DNA of 5,500 nucleotides from Deinococcales bacterium (GTDB lineage Bacteria; Deinococcota; Deinococci; Deinococcales; Deinococcaceae), in contig JACMOA010000059.1 in NCBI GenBank assembly GCA_014378225.1, forward strand, positions 1-5,500, given 5' to 3'. Each line of letters opens with the position of its first letter. Position 1 is the stretch's first letter. Below the pieces are notes generated by a model. That model ran no database searches. It had not been told where the DNA came from and was given only the letters and a program-made list of their open reading frames with translations. Shown one piece after another: positions 1-5,008 of the stretch. The translations under genes and the position numbers were made by a program.

Positions 1-729
1 AATGTGAAACAGCTTTCCAGCGTCGATAGCCTGGGCCACTGCGTGCGGGAGGCTCAGGCCCGCCATGGTGTCGTGCGCCACTTCGGGGTTCACACCAAAC
101 TGCTCAGACTTCTCGAGGGTAGCGATAAAGCCCAGCATGGCTCCCACCGTGGGCAGGTAGATGTCGCCACGCGGCTCGTTGGGTTTCGGCTCGAGGGCAA
201 ATTTAAAGCCGTAACCCTGGTCTTCGCTGTACTCGGCCAGAAAGTTTAGCGCGTCGCGGAAATAGCGCAGCCCATCCAGGGTTTTTCCCCCAGCGTCCAC
301 TTCGCTGCCTTCGCGTCCACCCCAGAACACGTAGGTTTTTGCGCCCAACTCAAAGCCCAGGTCCATGCTCCCCATAGTTTTTTGCAGGGCAAAAGCCCGT
401 ACTCGAGCGTCTGCCGAGGTAAAAGCGCCGTCCTTGAAAGTTGGGTCCGAGAACAGGTTGGTGGTGGCCATGGGGACCTTGAGGCCGTAGTTCTCGAGGG
501 CCGCTTTAAAATCGTGCACCAGGGTATCACGCTCGTGGGCGCTAGCGTCAATCGGAATTAGGTCGTTGTCGTGCATATTGACGCCGTACACGCCCAGCTT
601 GGCAAGCTTTTCTACGATGTAGGGAGCGCTCATGGGCGCTCGAGTAGCGTTTCCAAACGGGTCGCGTCCGGTATTTCCCACAGTCCAAAGGCCAAAAGTA
701 AAGTGGTGCTCGGGTTTTCCTTCGTACAT
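1..729 (-). CDS. xylA: Xylose isomerase, N-terminal 243 residues (cut by left edge)
   Basis: This gene encodes xylose isomerase, a cytoplasmic TIM-barrel enzyme that uses two divalent metals to interconvert D-xylose and D-xylulose (and glucose/fructose). The reading frame is open from an ATG at 729 to base 1, so the C-terminal part, roughly 140 residues in the short actinomycete/Thermus class, lies outside. Visible signatures are [10 protein letters not shown] near the N-terminus (W15), RDPFG (F25), the catalytic pair in HDNDLIP (H53, D56), W136 in the VFWGGREG segment, the metal and substrate residues E180 and K182 in [10 protein letters not shown], and E216 and H219 in [11 protein letters not shown]. 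The last codons read FHI, just before the expected DLNGQ metal motif. The start is supported by GAGGGGG four bases upstream of the ATG (734-740 on the plus strand) and by the MYE N-terminus I recall for Thermus XylA. It is transcribed divergently from greA from its own promoter. No other xylose genes are in view. Confidence 0.95.
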   Translation of the reverse strand, partial: MYEGKPEHHFTFGLWTVGNTGRDPFGNATRAPMSAPYIVEKLAKLGVYGVNMHDNDLIPIDASAHERDTLVHDFKAALENYGLKVPMATTNLFSDPTFKDGAFTSADARVRAFALQKTMGSMDLGFELGAKTYVFWGGREGSEVDAGGKTLDGLRYFRDALNFLAEYSEDQGYGFKFALEPKPNEPRGDIYLPTVGAMLGFIATLEKSEQFGVNPEVAHDTMAGLSLPHAVAQAIDAGKLFHI

Positions 730-751
730 GTTGCCCCCTCGGGTACCTTCT

Positions 752-769
752 CTCGAATAGCTGTTCGAG
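752..769. promoter_or_regulatory. 18-bp palindrome in the xylA 5' UTR, possible operator
   Basis: The sequence CTCGAATAGCTGTTCGAG is a dyad with a single mismatched pair (AATAG against AACAG). It lies between the predicted xylA transcription start near 821 and the start codon at 729. A palindrome downstream of a strong promoter is a common place for a sugar-responsive repressor to bind, but I do not recognise it as a known XylR site. The half-sites resemble one-base variants of the very common word CTCGAG in this DNA, so the symmetry may be partly a by-product of that bias. Confidence 0.3.
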
Positions 770-827
770 TCCCAAATTTCAAGCTGGCTCGAGAACACTA
801 ACTTTGTAAACTTTTCTTACTTGCTCG

Positions 828-856
828 ATTGTAGAATGTCTCTACTGGGGTGTCAA
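828..856 (-). promoter_or_regulatory. Sigma-70-type promoter for xylA
   Basis: Read on the minus strand, TTGACA (851-856) is followed after exactly 17 bp by TACAAT (828-833), a full -35 match and a five-of-six -10 match. Transcription would start near 821, leaving a leader of about 90 nt before the xylA ATG at 729. A second TTGACA copy sits just upstream (859-864), because ACTTGACA is tandemly duplicated in 851-866. That copy is 25 bp from the -10, so it cannot serve the same -10 and may be chance or part of a regulator site. Confidence 0.7.
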
Positions 857-937
857 GTTGTCAAGTCAGGCTGTCCATCTTAGAGCGTCAGGGCTGTCGC
901 CGGATTTTTTGCCACGCGCATACTCACCCGCTGAGGG

Positions 938-943
938 TATACT
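938..943 (+). promoter_or_regulatory. Candidate -10 element for greA
   Basis: TATACT is the best -10 hexamer in the divergent gap before greA, about 77 bp upstream of its ATG. There is no good -35 at the usual spacing: the nearest candidate, TTGCCA at 909-914, is 23 bp away, and there is no extended TG motif. The call rests on the hexamer and on the need for a plus-strand promoter in this gap. Confidence 0.35.
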
Positions 944-1019
944 AAGGGTTGCTGCCCTCGAGCAGGTCTTGAGTTTGAATGACGCTCGAGCGGTTTTGAA
1001 GATGGAGGAGTGAACAGTT

Positions 1020-1502
1020 ATGGCTGACAAAATTAAGATGACCCCCAAAGGGTACGACAAGCTGGTAAACGACCTCGAGCACCGCAAAACGGTCAAGCGC
1101 TCCGAAATTTCGGATTACATGGGAACTGCCATTGCAGACGGCGACCTACGTGAAAGTGCTGCCTACGACGAAGCCCGTTTGATGCAGTCTGAAAATGAAG
1201 CCCAGATTGCCGACCTCGAATACCAGCTTGGTCTGGCCGAAATCGTGGAACTAGGCATCGGCACAGCGGTGGCGGGTCTGGGCGCAAAGGTGGAACTCGA
1301 GGATGGAAACGGTAGAAAGCACGCCTTCGAGATTGTGGGAACCTATGAAGTAGACGTGTACAAGGGCGAACATAAAAAGGTTTCAGACCAGTCTCCTATT
1401 GGACTGGCGCTCAAAGACCATAAAATTGGGGATGTGGTCAAGGTGACGTCTCCCAAGGGTAACCTGCTCGAGTACACCATCATGAGCGTCAAGTACGACT
1501 GA
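1020..1502 (+). CDS. greA: Transcription elongation factor GreA
   Basis: GreA rescues backtracked RNA polymerase by reaching through the secondary channel and stimulating cleavage of the RNA 3' end. The 160-residue protein has the normal family length and two-part layout. An N-terminal coiled-coil hairpin spans about residues 8-78 and a C-terminal FKBP-like domain about 85-160. The coiled-coil tip reads GDLRESAAYDEAR, keeping the acidic pair D42 and E45 that positions catalytic magnesium. This makes it an active GreA-type factor rather than the inhibitory Gfh1 paralogue of Thermus and Deinococcus, whose tip has a run of aspartates (family knowledge). The C-terminal domain shows the usual SPIGLALKDHKIGD segment and the TPKG-like motif as SPKG. 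The ATG follows GGAGGAG (1004-1010) at 9 bases, a strong ribosome site. The gene stands alone, divergent from xylA, and is followed by a hairpin terminator. Confidence 0.95.
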   Translation: MADKIKMTPKGYDKLVNDLEHRKTVKRSEISDYMGTAIADGDLRESAAYDEARLMQSENEAQIADLEYQLGLAEIVELGIGTAVAGLGAKVELEDGNGRKHAFEIVGTYEVDVYKGEHKKVSDQSPIGLALKDHKIGDVVKVTSPKGNLLEYTIMSVKYD

Positions 1503-1522
1503 AGTTCTGAGTAATTCAGGCG

Positions 1523-1574
1523 CTCGAGGGGACAGAACTAAACCCTGTCCCCTTTTGGTTGTCCCTCGAGTTTT
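1523..1574 (+). terminator. Intrinsic terminator of greA, with a second overlapping hairpin
   Basis: GGGGACAG (1528-1535) pairs perfectly with CTGTCCCC (1545-1552) around a 9-nt loop and is followed by TTTT (1553-1556), a standard rho-independent terminator 25 bases after the greA stop. The same left arm, extended to CTCGAGGGGACA (1523-1534), can instead pair with TGTCCCTCGAG (1560-1570), leaving one G bulged. That second right arm is also followed by TTTT (1571-1574). The two folds exclude each other. On the minus strand neither hairpin is followed by a T run, so this is not an evident terminator for the convergent phosphoesterase gene. Confidence 0.7.
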
Positions 1575-2317
1575 CAACCTTCAAAATGGCCCTGAAAAAA
1601 GGCTTTACGGATAAATTCGCGTTCTGGAACTCGTTTTTCCTCAAACGCCTTTTGCAACACCGTATCGTCGTACTCTGGCGCTCGAGGCTCGAGGGTGTAA
1701 GAGCCGTTTTCATGCAGCTCGAGCAGGATATAGCGGGCGTGTGGGGTGGGAGAACAGCCCAGAGCGCCGGGGTTCATGTATAGGGCGCGGCCCTTTACGG
1801 TGGATTCCGGGTGATGGTGTCCGTAAAACATTAAATCCACCGGGAAATCTGCGAAGAGTTCGTCTAAATCCTGCGCTCGAGGGTCCTCAATAAACTTGTG
1901 ATACAGCGGGTATCCAGCGCGGTCTGGCAGGGCTTTGAGACCATAGTGGGCGAACCCCAGGTCCAAACCATGCACCGTTTCGCGCATTTTATAAGGCCAA
2001 GTCTTTATCCAAGGCTTAAAGGATTCTCCCAACTGCTCGTGTACCCAGTCTGAGTGCTGAATTTCGTTAGGATGAAGCCATAAATCATCTGTATGTGGAT
2101 AGCCAAACGCATACCAGGCGTCGTGATTGCCCATAATAGGCACCAGTCTGTTTTCCAACGCGTGCAGGCGCTCGAGGGTTTCACGCGGCCATGGACCAAT
2201 GCCGATGGCGTCTCCACCGTGAATAATACGGGTCACGCCCTGCGCGTTCATATCCTGTAAGGCGGCCTCGAGCGCGACTAGATTGGCGTGAACATCGGTC
2301 ATGAAGGCGAGTTTCAT
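1574..2317 (-). CDS. Calcineurin-like metallophosphoesterase (YfcE/MJ0936-type)
   Basis: This is a cytoplasmic dimetal phosphoesterase of the Metallophos_2 type. Family members cleave phosphodiesters or phosphomonoesters, and the natural substrate cannot be read from the sequence. All metal-binding motifs are present, numbered from the ATG at 2317: D8 and H10 in TDVHAN, D36 in HGGDAIGIGP, N64 and H65 in GNHD, H124 in FAHYG, and H167 and H169 in GHHH. The usual closing NPG motif appears as MNPGALG. The 247-residue length is slightly long for the family, with an insertion at about residues 75-110 rich in W and H. There is no signal peptide or membrane segment. An in-frame GTG at 2338 would add seven residues (MLNLPYS), but homologues generally begin close to the first strand (MKLAFMTD), so I prefer 2317. 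Neither start has a Shine-Dalgarno site. TACCCT five bases before the ATG fits a -10 box for a leaderless transcript, as is common in Deinococcota. It converges on greA. Confidence 0.87.
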   Translation of the reverse strand: MKLAFMTDVHANLVALEAALQDMNAQGVTRIIHGGDAIGIGPWPRETLERLHALENRLVPIMGNHDAWYAFGYPHTDDLWLHPNEIQHSDWVHEQLGESFKPWIKTWPYKMRETVHGLDLGFAHYGLKALPDRAGYPLYHKFIEDPRAQDLDELFADFPVDLMFYGHHHPESTVKGRALYMNPGALGCSPTPHARYILLELHENGSYTLEPRAPEYDDTVLQKAFEEKRVPEREFIRKAFFQGHFEG

Positions 2318-2372
2318 GGAGTAGGGTAAGTTTAGCACGCTCTTGAGCTGCGCTCGAGGGTTGGAGGGTTGT

Positions 2373-2470
2373 GTTATCAGTTGTCAGTTTTCGGTTATCA
2401 GTTGAGAAGATGTTGGGTGTTAGTGTTTTAAACCGAAAACTGAAGACCAAAAACTAATACCCAACACTAC
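2373..2470. repeat. Heptamer-phased repeat with two interlocked inverted repeats
   Basis: From 2373 the plus strand reads in 7-base units: GTTATCA, GTTGTCA, GTTTTCG, GTTATCA, GTTGAGA (to 2407). From 2454 back to 2427 the minus strand reads GTTTTTG, GTCTTCA, GTTTTCG, GTTTAAA, also in 7-base units. Two long inverted repeats result. Arm A (2384-2396) pairs perfectly over 13 bp with 2431-2443. Arm B (2411-2424) pairs with 2453-2466 over 14 bp with one G-T pair. Because the order is A, B, A', B', the two stems interlock rather than nest. The element fills most of the gap between the divergent phosphoesterase and hydrolase genes. It resembles the heptanucleotide short tandem repeats known from cyanobacteria. 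No open reading frame or terminator T run is associated with it. Confidence 0.6.
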
Positions 2471-2491
2471 CTCGAGCAAAGGAGAACCACC

Positions 2492-3151
2492 ATGACCCAG
2501 TTTCAATTTGGAGAAATTACCCTCGAGCGCCATAGCGTTGGACCACTTGGGGAAAATACCTATTTTTTGTTTGACTCCAGCAAAACTGGATTCATCTTTG
2601 ACCCTGGCGACGAGGCTGTGAGGCTGCTCTCGAGAATACGCGAACTCGAGTTTAAACCAAAAGCTATTTTGCTGACCCACGCGCACTTTGACCATGTTGG
2701 GGCGGTGGAACCCCTGCGGCTCGAGCTGGGAATTCCGGTGTTTTTGCACCCACTGGACCTCGAGATTTACCGTGCAGGACACTCGAGCGCAGCCCGGTAT
2801 AATCTTTCTTTTACCCAACCCAAAGACCCAGACACCTTTCTCGAGCCGTGACAAATTTTAGAAGCTGGGTCTATCCAGCTCGAGGTCCGTTTTGTTCCAG
2901 GCCACGCGCCAGGACATGTGGTGTTTGTAGGCAAAGCCACTCCCAACCAACACTTTTTGATTGCAGGCGACACCCTTTTTCGGGAATCCATCGGGCGCAC
3001 CGACCTTCCCGGCGGCAACCTCGAGCAACTCTTAAGCGGCATCCGCGCTCAAATTTTTATCCTACCAGACGACACTAAAATCTTTTCTGGTCACGGCCCA
3101 GAAACTACGGTAGGCTTTGAGAAGAAACACAATCCCTTTCTAAACAGATAA
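2492..3151 (+). pseudogene. Metallo-beta-lactamase-fold hydrolase (glyoxalase II/YcbL-like) interrupted by in-frame TGA
   Basis: The frame encodes a 219-residue metal hydrolase resembling E. coli YcbL and hydroxyacylglutathione hydrolases, which split thioesters such as S-lactoylglutathione. The exact substrate is unknown. Metal ligands are THAHFDH (H63, H65, D67, H68), H138 in PGHAPGH, D160 in AGDTLF and H201 in SGHGPETT. The ending KHNPFL matches the family C-terminus. Codon 120 (2849-2851) is TGA, with no frame change before or after. The sequence on both sides aligns continuously with YcbL, and the stop falls on a conserved glycine (LEP-stop-Q against NDGD), so a GGA to TGA change is the simplest origin. 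A 119-residue product would lack H138, D160 and H201 and should be inactive. Ribosome site GGAG (2481-2484) lies 7 bases before the ATG. Possible readings are a recent pseudogene, a sequencing error or stop-codon readthrough. A GTG restart at 2918 would lack the main metal motif. Confidence 0.78.
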
Positions 3152-3170
3152 CCTCTAGCCAAACTTACTC

Positions 3171-3183
3171 TCCCCCTCTCAAA
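3171..3183 (+). repeat. 13-bp pyrimidine-rich direct repeat, copy 1
   Basis: TCCCCCTCTCAAA occurs here, 48 bp before the response regulator start, and again in the same orientation before phoU (4985-4997). Two identical 13-mers within about 750 bp of non-coding sequence are unlikely by chance. No function is known to me. Confidence 0.35.
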
Positions 3184-3189
3184 CACCAC

Positions 3190-3217
3190 CTGACCTCTAA
3201 CTGACACTCGAGCTGAC
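3190..3217 (+). promoter_or_regulatory. Three CTGAC direct repeats, candidate PhoB-type box
   Basis: CTGAC appears at 3190-3194, 3201-3205 and 3213-3217, in the same orientation with starts 11 and 12 bp apart, directly ahead of the response regulator start at 3232. OmpR-family regulators bind as head-to-tail dimers to direct repeats one helical turn apart. Pho boxes, such as CTGTCAT units at 11-bp spacing in E. coli, are the closest known pattern. This suggests autoregulation, by inference. A clear -10 hexamer is not visible between this cluster and the start codon. Confidence 0.35.
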
Positions 3218-3231
3218 ACAATGAAAAGTAT

Positions 3232-3921
3232 ATGACCCAAGTCGTCGTCATCGAAGATGAAGCCACCGTGCGCGAGGTGGTCAAATTTCATCTGGCCAGG
3301 GCCGGGTTTGAGGTTCAGGCTTTCCCGGATGTGACCAGTGGTTGGGACGCGCTCGAGGGAACCGACCTACTGGTTCTGGACTGGATGCTGCCCGGAGAAT
3401 CTGGAATTTCTGCACTGCGCCGTATTCGCTCGGTGTCTACCCTGGTCAAGCTACCGGTATTGATGCTGACCGCCAGGGCCGGAGAGGCAGACCGGGTGGA
3501 CGGCCTCGAGAGCGGGGCAGACGACTACCTCACCAAGCCGTTTTCTGCGGCAGAACTGGTGGCCAGGGTGCGGGCCATTTTGCGGCGCAGTGGCGTGGAA
3601 GAACGCGGTGGAATTCTGCAAAACGGGCCGCTTAGCATTGACCTGGACGCGGCTCAGGTGCTGCTCGAGGAAAAGCGTCTGGACCTGACCCGCCGTGAGT
3701 TTGACTTACTGGCCTTCCTGACCCGCAATCTGGGCCGGGTTTACTCGAGGAGTGAACTGCTGGACAAGGTGTGGGGCCAGGATTTTCTGGGCGGTGAGCG
3801 CACCGTAGACCAGCACATCACCCAGCTCAGAGCGCACCTGCTCGAGGACCTGACCAGTCCACACTTTATTGAAACCGTGCGCGGCAAGGGCTACCGGATG
3901 CGGGCTTTTGGGGAAGGTTGA
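3232..3921 (+). CDS. phoB: OmpR/PhoB-family response regulator
   Basis: This is a two-component response regulator: a receiver domain (residues 1-118) followed by a winged-helix DNA-binding domain (about 130-225), 229 residues in all and normal for the family. The receiver has the acidic pair E8/D9, phospho-acceptor D50 in LLVLDWMLPG, T80 and K102 in the KPF motif. The DNA-binding domain shows LTRREFDLLAFL, the recognition helix RTVDQHITQLR, close to E. coli PhoB RTVDVHIRRLR, and the wing ETVRGKGYR. The kinase gene starts two bases after its stop and phoU follows, so I call it PhoB (PhoP in Gram-positive naming), the regulator of phosphate-starvation genes. The protein alone does not prove which OmpR-family regulon it controls. 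The ATG at 3232 has only a weak GAAAAG ribosome site three bases upstream, so translation initiation may be poor or leaderless. CTGAC repeats just upstream may be its own binding site. Confidence 0.92.
   Translation: MTQVVVIEDEATVREVVKFHLARAGFEVQAFPDVTSGWDALEGTDLLVLDWMLPGESGISALRRIRSVSTLVKLPVLMLTARAGEADRVDGLESGADDYLTKPFSAAELVARVRAILRRSGVEERGGILQNGPLSIDLDAAQVLLEEKRLDLTRREFDLLAFLTRNLGRVYSRSELLDKVWGQDFLGGERTVDQHITQLRAHLLEDLTSPHFIETVRGKGYRMRAFGEG
3910..3917 (+). promoter_or_regulatory. Ribosome binding site that sets the kinase start
   Basis: GGGGAAGG lies inside the last codons of the regulator gene. It is 6 bases before GTG (3924) but directly abuts TTG (3918). The spacing favours GTG 3924 as the start of the kinase and implies translational coupling to the regulator, whose TGA stop (3919-3921) sits between site and start. 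Confidence 0.6.
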
Positions 3922-3923
3922 GT

Positions 3924-4874
3924 GTGCCGCAAGAAGTCATTTCTCAAACCCTGCCCGAGCAGGGTATGGATTCCATTCCGCAGGCGCTGTTGCTGCACGA
4001 AAGGGGGCGGGTGTGTTTTCTCAACCGGGCCGGAGAGGTGCTATGGGGGGTGAGTCGTACTCGAGCACAGGGCCGTAGTTTGCTCGAGGTGGTCCGCAAA
4101 CATCAGCTCGAGCGCCTAGCCCTCAGCGGGGGCTACCTGGAACTCGAGGTAGGAGAGCGCTTTTTGGTGTGTAACGCCACCGTCTCGAGCGAGGGCGGAA
4201 CTCTCACCGTGGAAGACCGCAGCGAAAGCAGGCAGCGTGAACAGGAACTGCATGAAGTGATGGCGGTGCTTTCACACGAGTTCCGCACTCCAGTCACAGC
4301 GGTTCTGGGGGTGCTCGAGGCGCTCGAGTACGAACTTCCACCGGAATTACAGCGCAGTTTTGTGGGGCAGGGCCTGTCTGAGATGGGCCGTCTGCGCCGT
4401 TTGGTGGAAGATATGACCGTGGGCTTTCGCATTTCGGTCAAACGCCCATTCCGGCTGCTCGAGGTGACGCTGAGGGCTGAGAAGTTACTGGCGGTGGAAC
4501 TCGAGCGCCACGGGGCCACGCTGGTGTTGCCCAACGGTGAAGTAGAAGTGCTGGCCGACCTGGACAAGTTGCTTCAGGTGCTGCTCAACCTGTTCGAGAA
4601 CGCCATCCGGCACGGCCCAGACGGGGGAACAGTACGGCTCGAGGTGCAGGATTTCAATGCTTATGTGGTCCTGCGCGTGATAGACGAGGGTGGTCCGCTG
4701 CCGGATTATTTGGGAATATTCAGGGCCAGAGAGCGCGGAAAGGGAGCCAAAGGCGTGGGAAGTGGGATGGGACTTTACATCATCAAGACCATTGTGGAAG
4801 GATGGGGCGGTAGTGTGGGCGCTGCCCATGAGCCGGGGGTGGGCAATGTATTTAGCGTTACCCTGCCGCGCTAA
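3924..4874 (+). CDS. phoR: Soluble PAS-domain sensor histidine kinase, PhoR-like
   Basis: This is the partner kinase of the upstream regulator, expected to autophosphorylate on histidine and pass the phosphate to D50. From the GTG start it has 316 residues. A PAS-like domain occupies about 12-98 (IPQALLLHERGRVCFLNRAG then a conserved-looking GRSLLEVV). The HisKA helix pair is about 105-165 with H118 in LSHEFRTPVTAVLG, and the HATPase domain about 175-316. The N box is NLFENAIRHGP (N222, N226) and the G2 box GSGMGLYI (279-284). The G1 box reads DEGGPLPD, keeping DxG but with proline where the second glycine of DxGxG normally sits. The segment between G1 and G2 is short. No hydrophobic stretch long enough to cross a membrane is present, whereas classical PhoR is membrane-anchored, so this kinase is probably cytoplasmic. 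PhoU is known to contact the PAS region of PhoR, and phoU follows, so such contact is a plausible input. It could instead sense another intracellular signal. Confidence 0.9.
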   Translation: MPQEVISQTLPEQGMDSIPQALLLHERGRVCFLNRAGEVLWGVSRTRAQGRSLLEVVRKHQLERLALSGGYLELEVGERFLVCNATVSSEGGTLTVEDRSESRQREQELHEVMAVLSHEFRTPVTAVLGVLEALEYELPPELQRSFVGQGLSEMGRLRRLVEDMTVGFRISVKRPFRLLEVTLRAEKLLAVELERHGATLVLPNGEVEVLADLDKLLQVLLNLFENAIRHGPDGGTVRLEVQDFNAYVVLRVIDEGGPLPDYLGIFRARERGKGAKGVGSGMGLYIIKTIVEGWGGSVGAAHEPGVGNVFSVTLPR

Positions 4875-4984
4875 AGGGTTCAGTGTTCGCTCGAGAAGCT
4901 GTTTAAAGGGTATAGCGCTTTTATCTTTCAACCTTGTAAGCTCGAGCAAGTTAAATTCCTTGTCAATCTTCCTGAGTTTCTAAT

Positions 4985-4997
4985 TCCCCCTCTCAAA
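4985..4997 (+). repeat. 13-bp pyrimidine-rich direct repeat, copy 2
   Basis: This is the second copy of TCCCCCTCTCAAA, ending 11 bases before the phoU start codon and 3 bases before its GGAG ribosome site. TCTC (4991-4994) could pair with GAGA (5002-5005), which overlaps that site, forming a short 4-bp hairpin. That pairing is weak and speculative. Confidence 0.35.
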
Positions 4998-5008
4998 ACA
5001 GGAGAACC

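Noticed and set aside
246..775. Antisense and out-of-frame open stretches over xylA, greA, the regulator and the kinase.
   Set aside because: They show no family similarity, lack ribosome sites, and lie opposite or inside genes with clear conserved motifs.
2849..2851. An alternative genetic code with TGA read as glycine (as in Gracilibacteria), since the stop falls on a conserved glycine.
   Set aside because: TGA properly ends greA, the phosphoesterase and the response regulator in this window, and glycine is otherwise encoded by GGN.
2849..2880. Selenocysteine at the TGA: a hairpin (AGCTGG 2863-2868 with CCAGCT 2875-2880, loop GTCTAT) begins 11 bases after the stop, within the spacing of bacterial SECIS elements.
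   Set aside because: The stop replaces a structural glycine, not a redox or metal-binding residue, no selenoprotein of this type is known to me, and no selenium genes are visible. A 6-bp hairpin is easily found by chance.
2918..3151. A separate small gene starting at GTG 2918.
   Set aside because: It is the C-terminal part of the interrupted hydrolase in the same frame, and similarity extends upstream of 2918 to the TGA. AGGA lies only three bases before the GTG.
3221..3235. A four-codon upstream reading frame (MKSI) whose TGA overlaps the regulator ATG.
   Set aside because: There is no ribosome site before 3221, and so short a frame is expected by chance.
3918..3923. A TTG start for the kinase at 3918, overlapping the regulator stop.
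   Set aside because: The GGGGAAGG ribosome site ends directly at this codon, leaving no spacing. GTG 3924 is better placed.
4868..4922. A terminator after the kinase gene: GCGCTA (4868-4873) against TAGCGC (4913-4918), followed by TTTT.
   Set aside because: The stem is six pairs with a 39-nt loop and includes the end of the coding sequence, so it is too weak to call.
4927..4990. A dedicated phoU promoter (TTGTCA 4960-4965 with TAATTC 4981-4986, or TTCAAC 4927-4932 with TTAAAT 4951-4956).
   Set aside because: The first has a 15-bp spacer and the second only poor hexamers. A promoter in the gap is plausible but cannot be placed.
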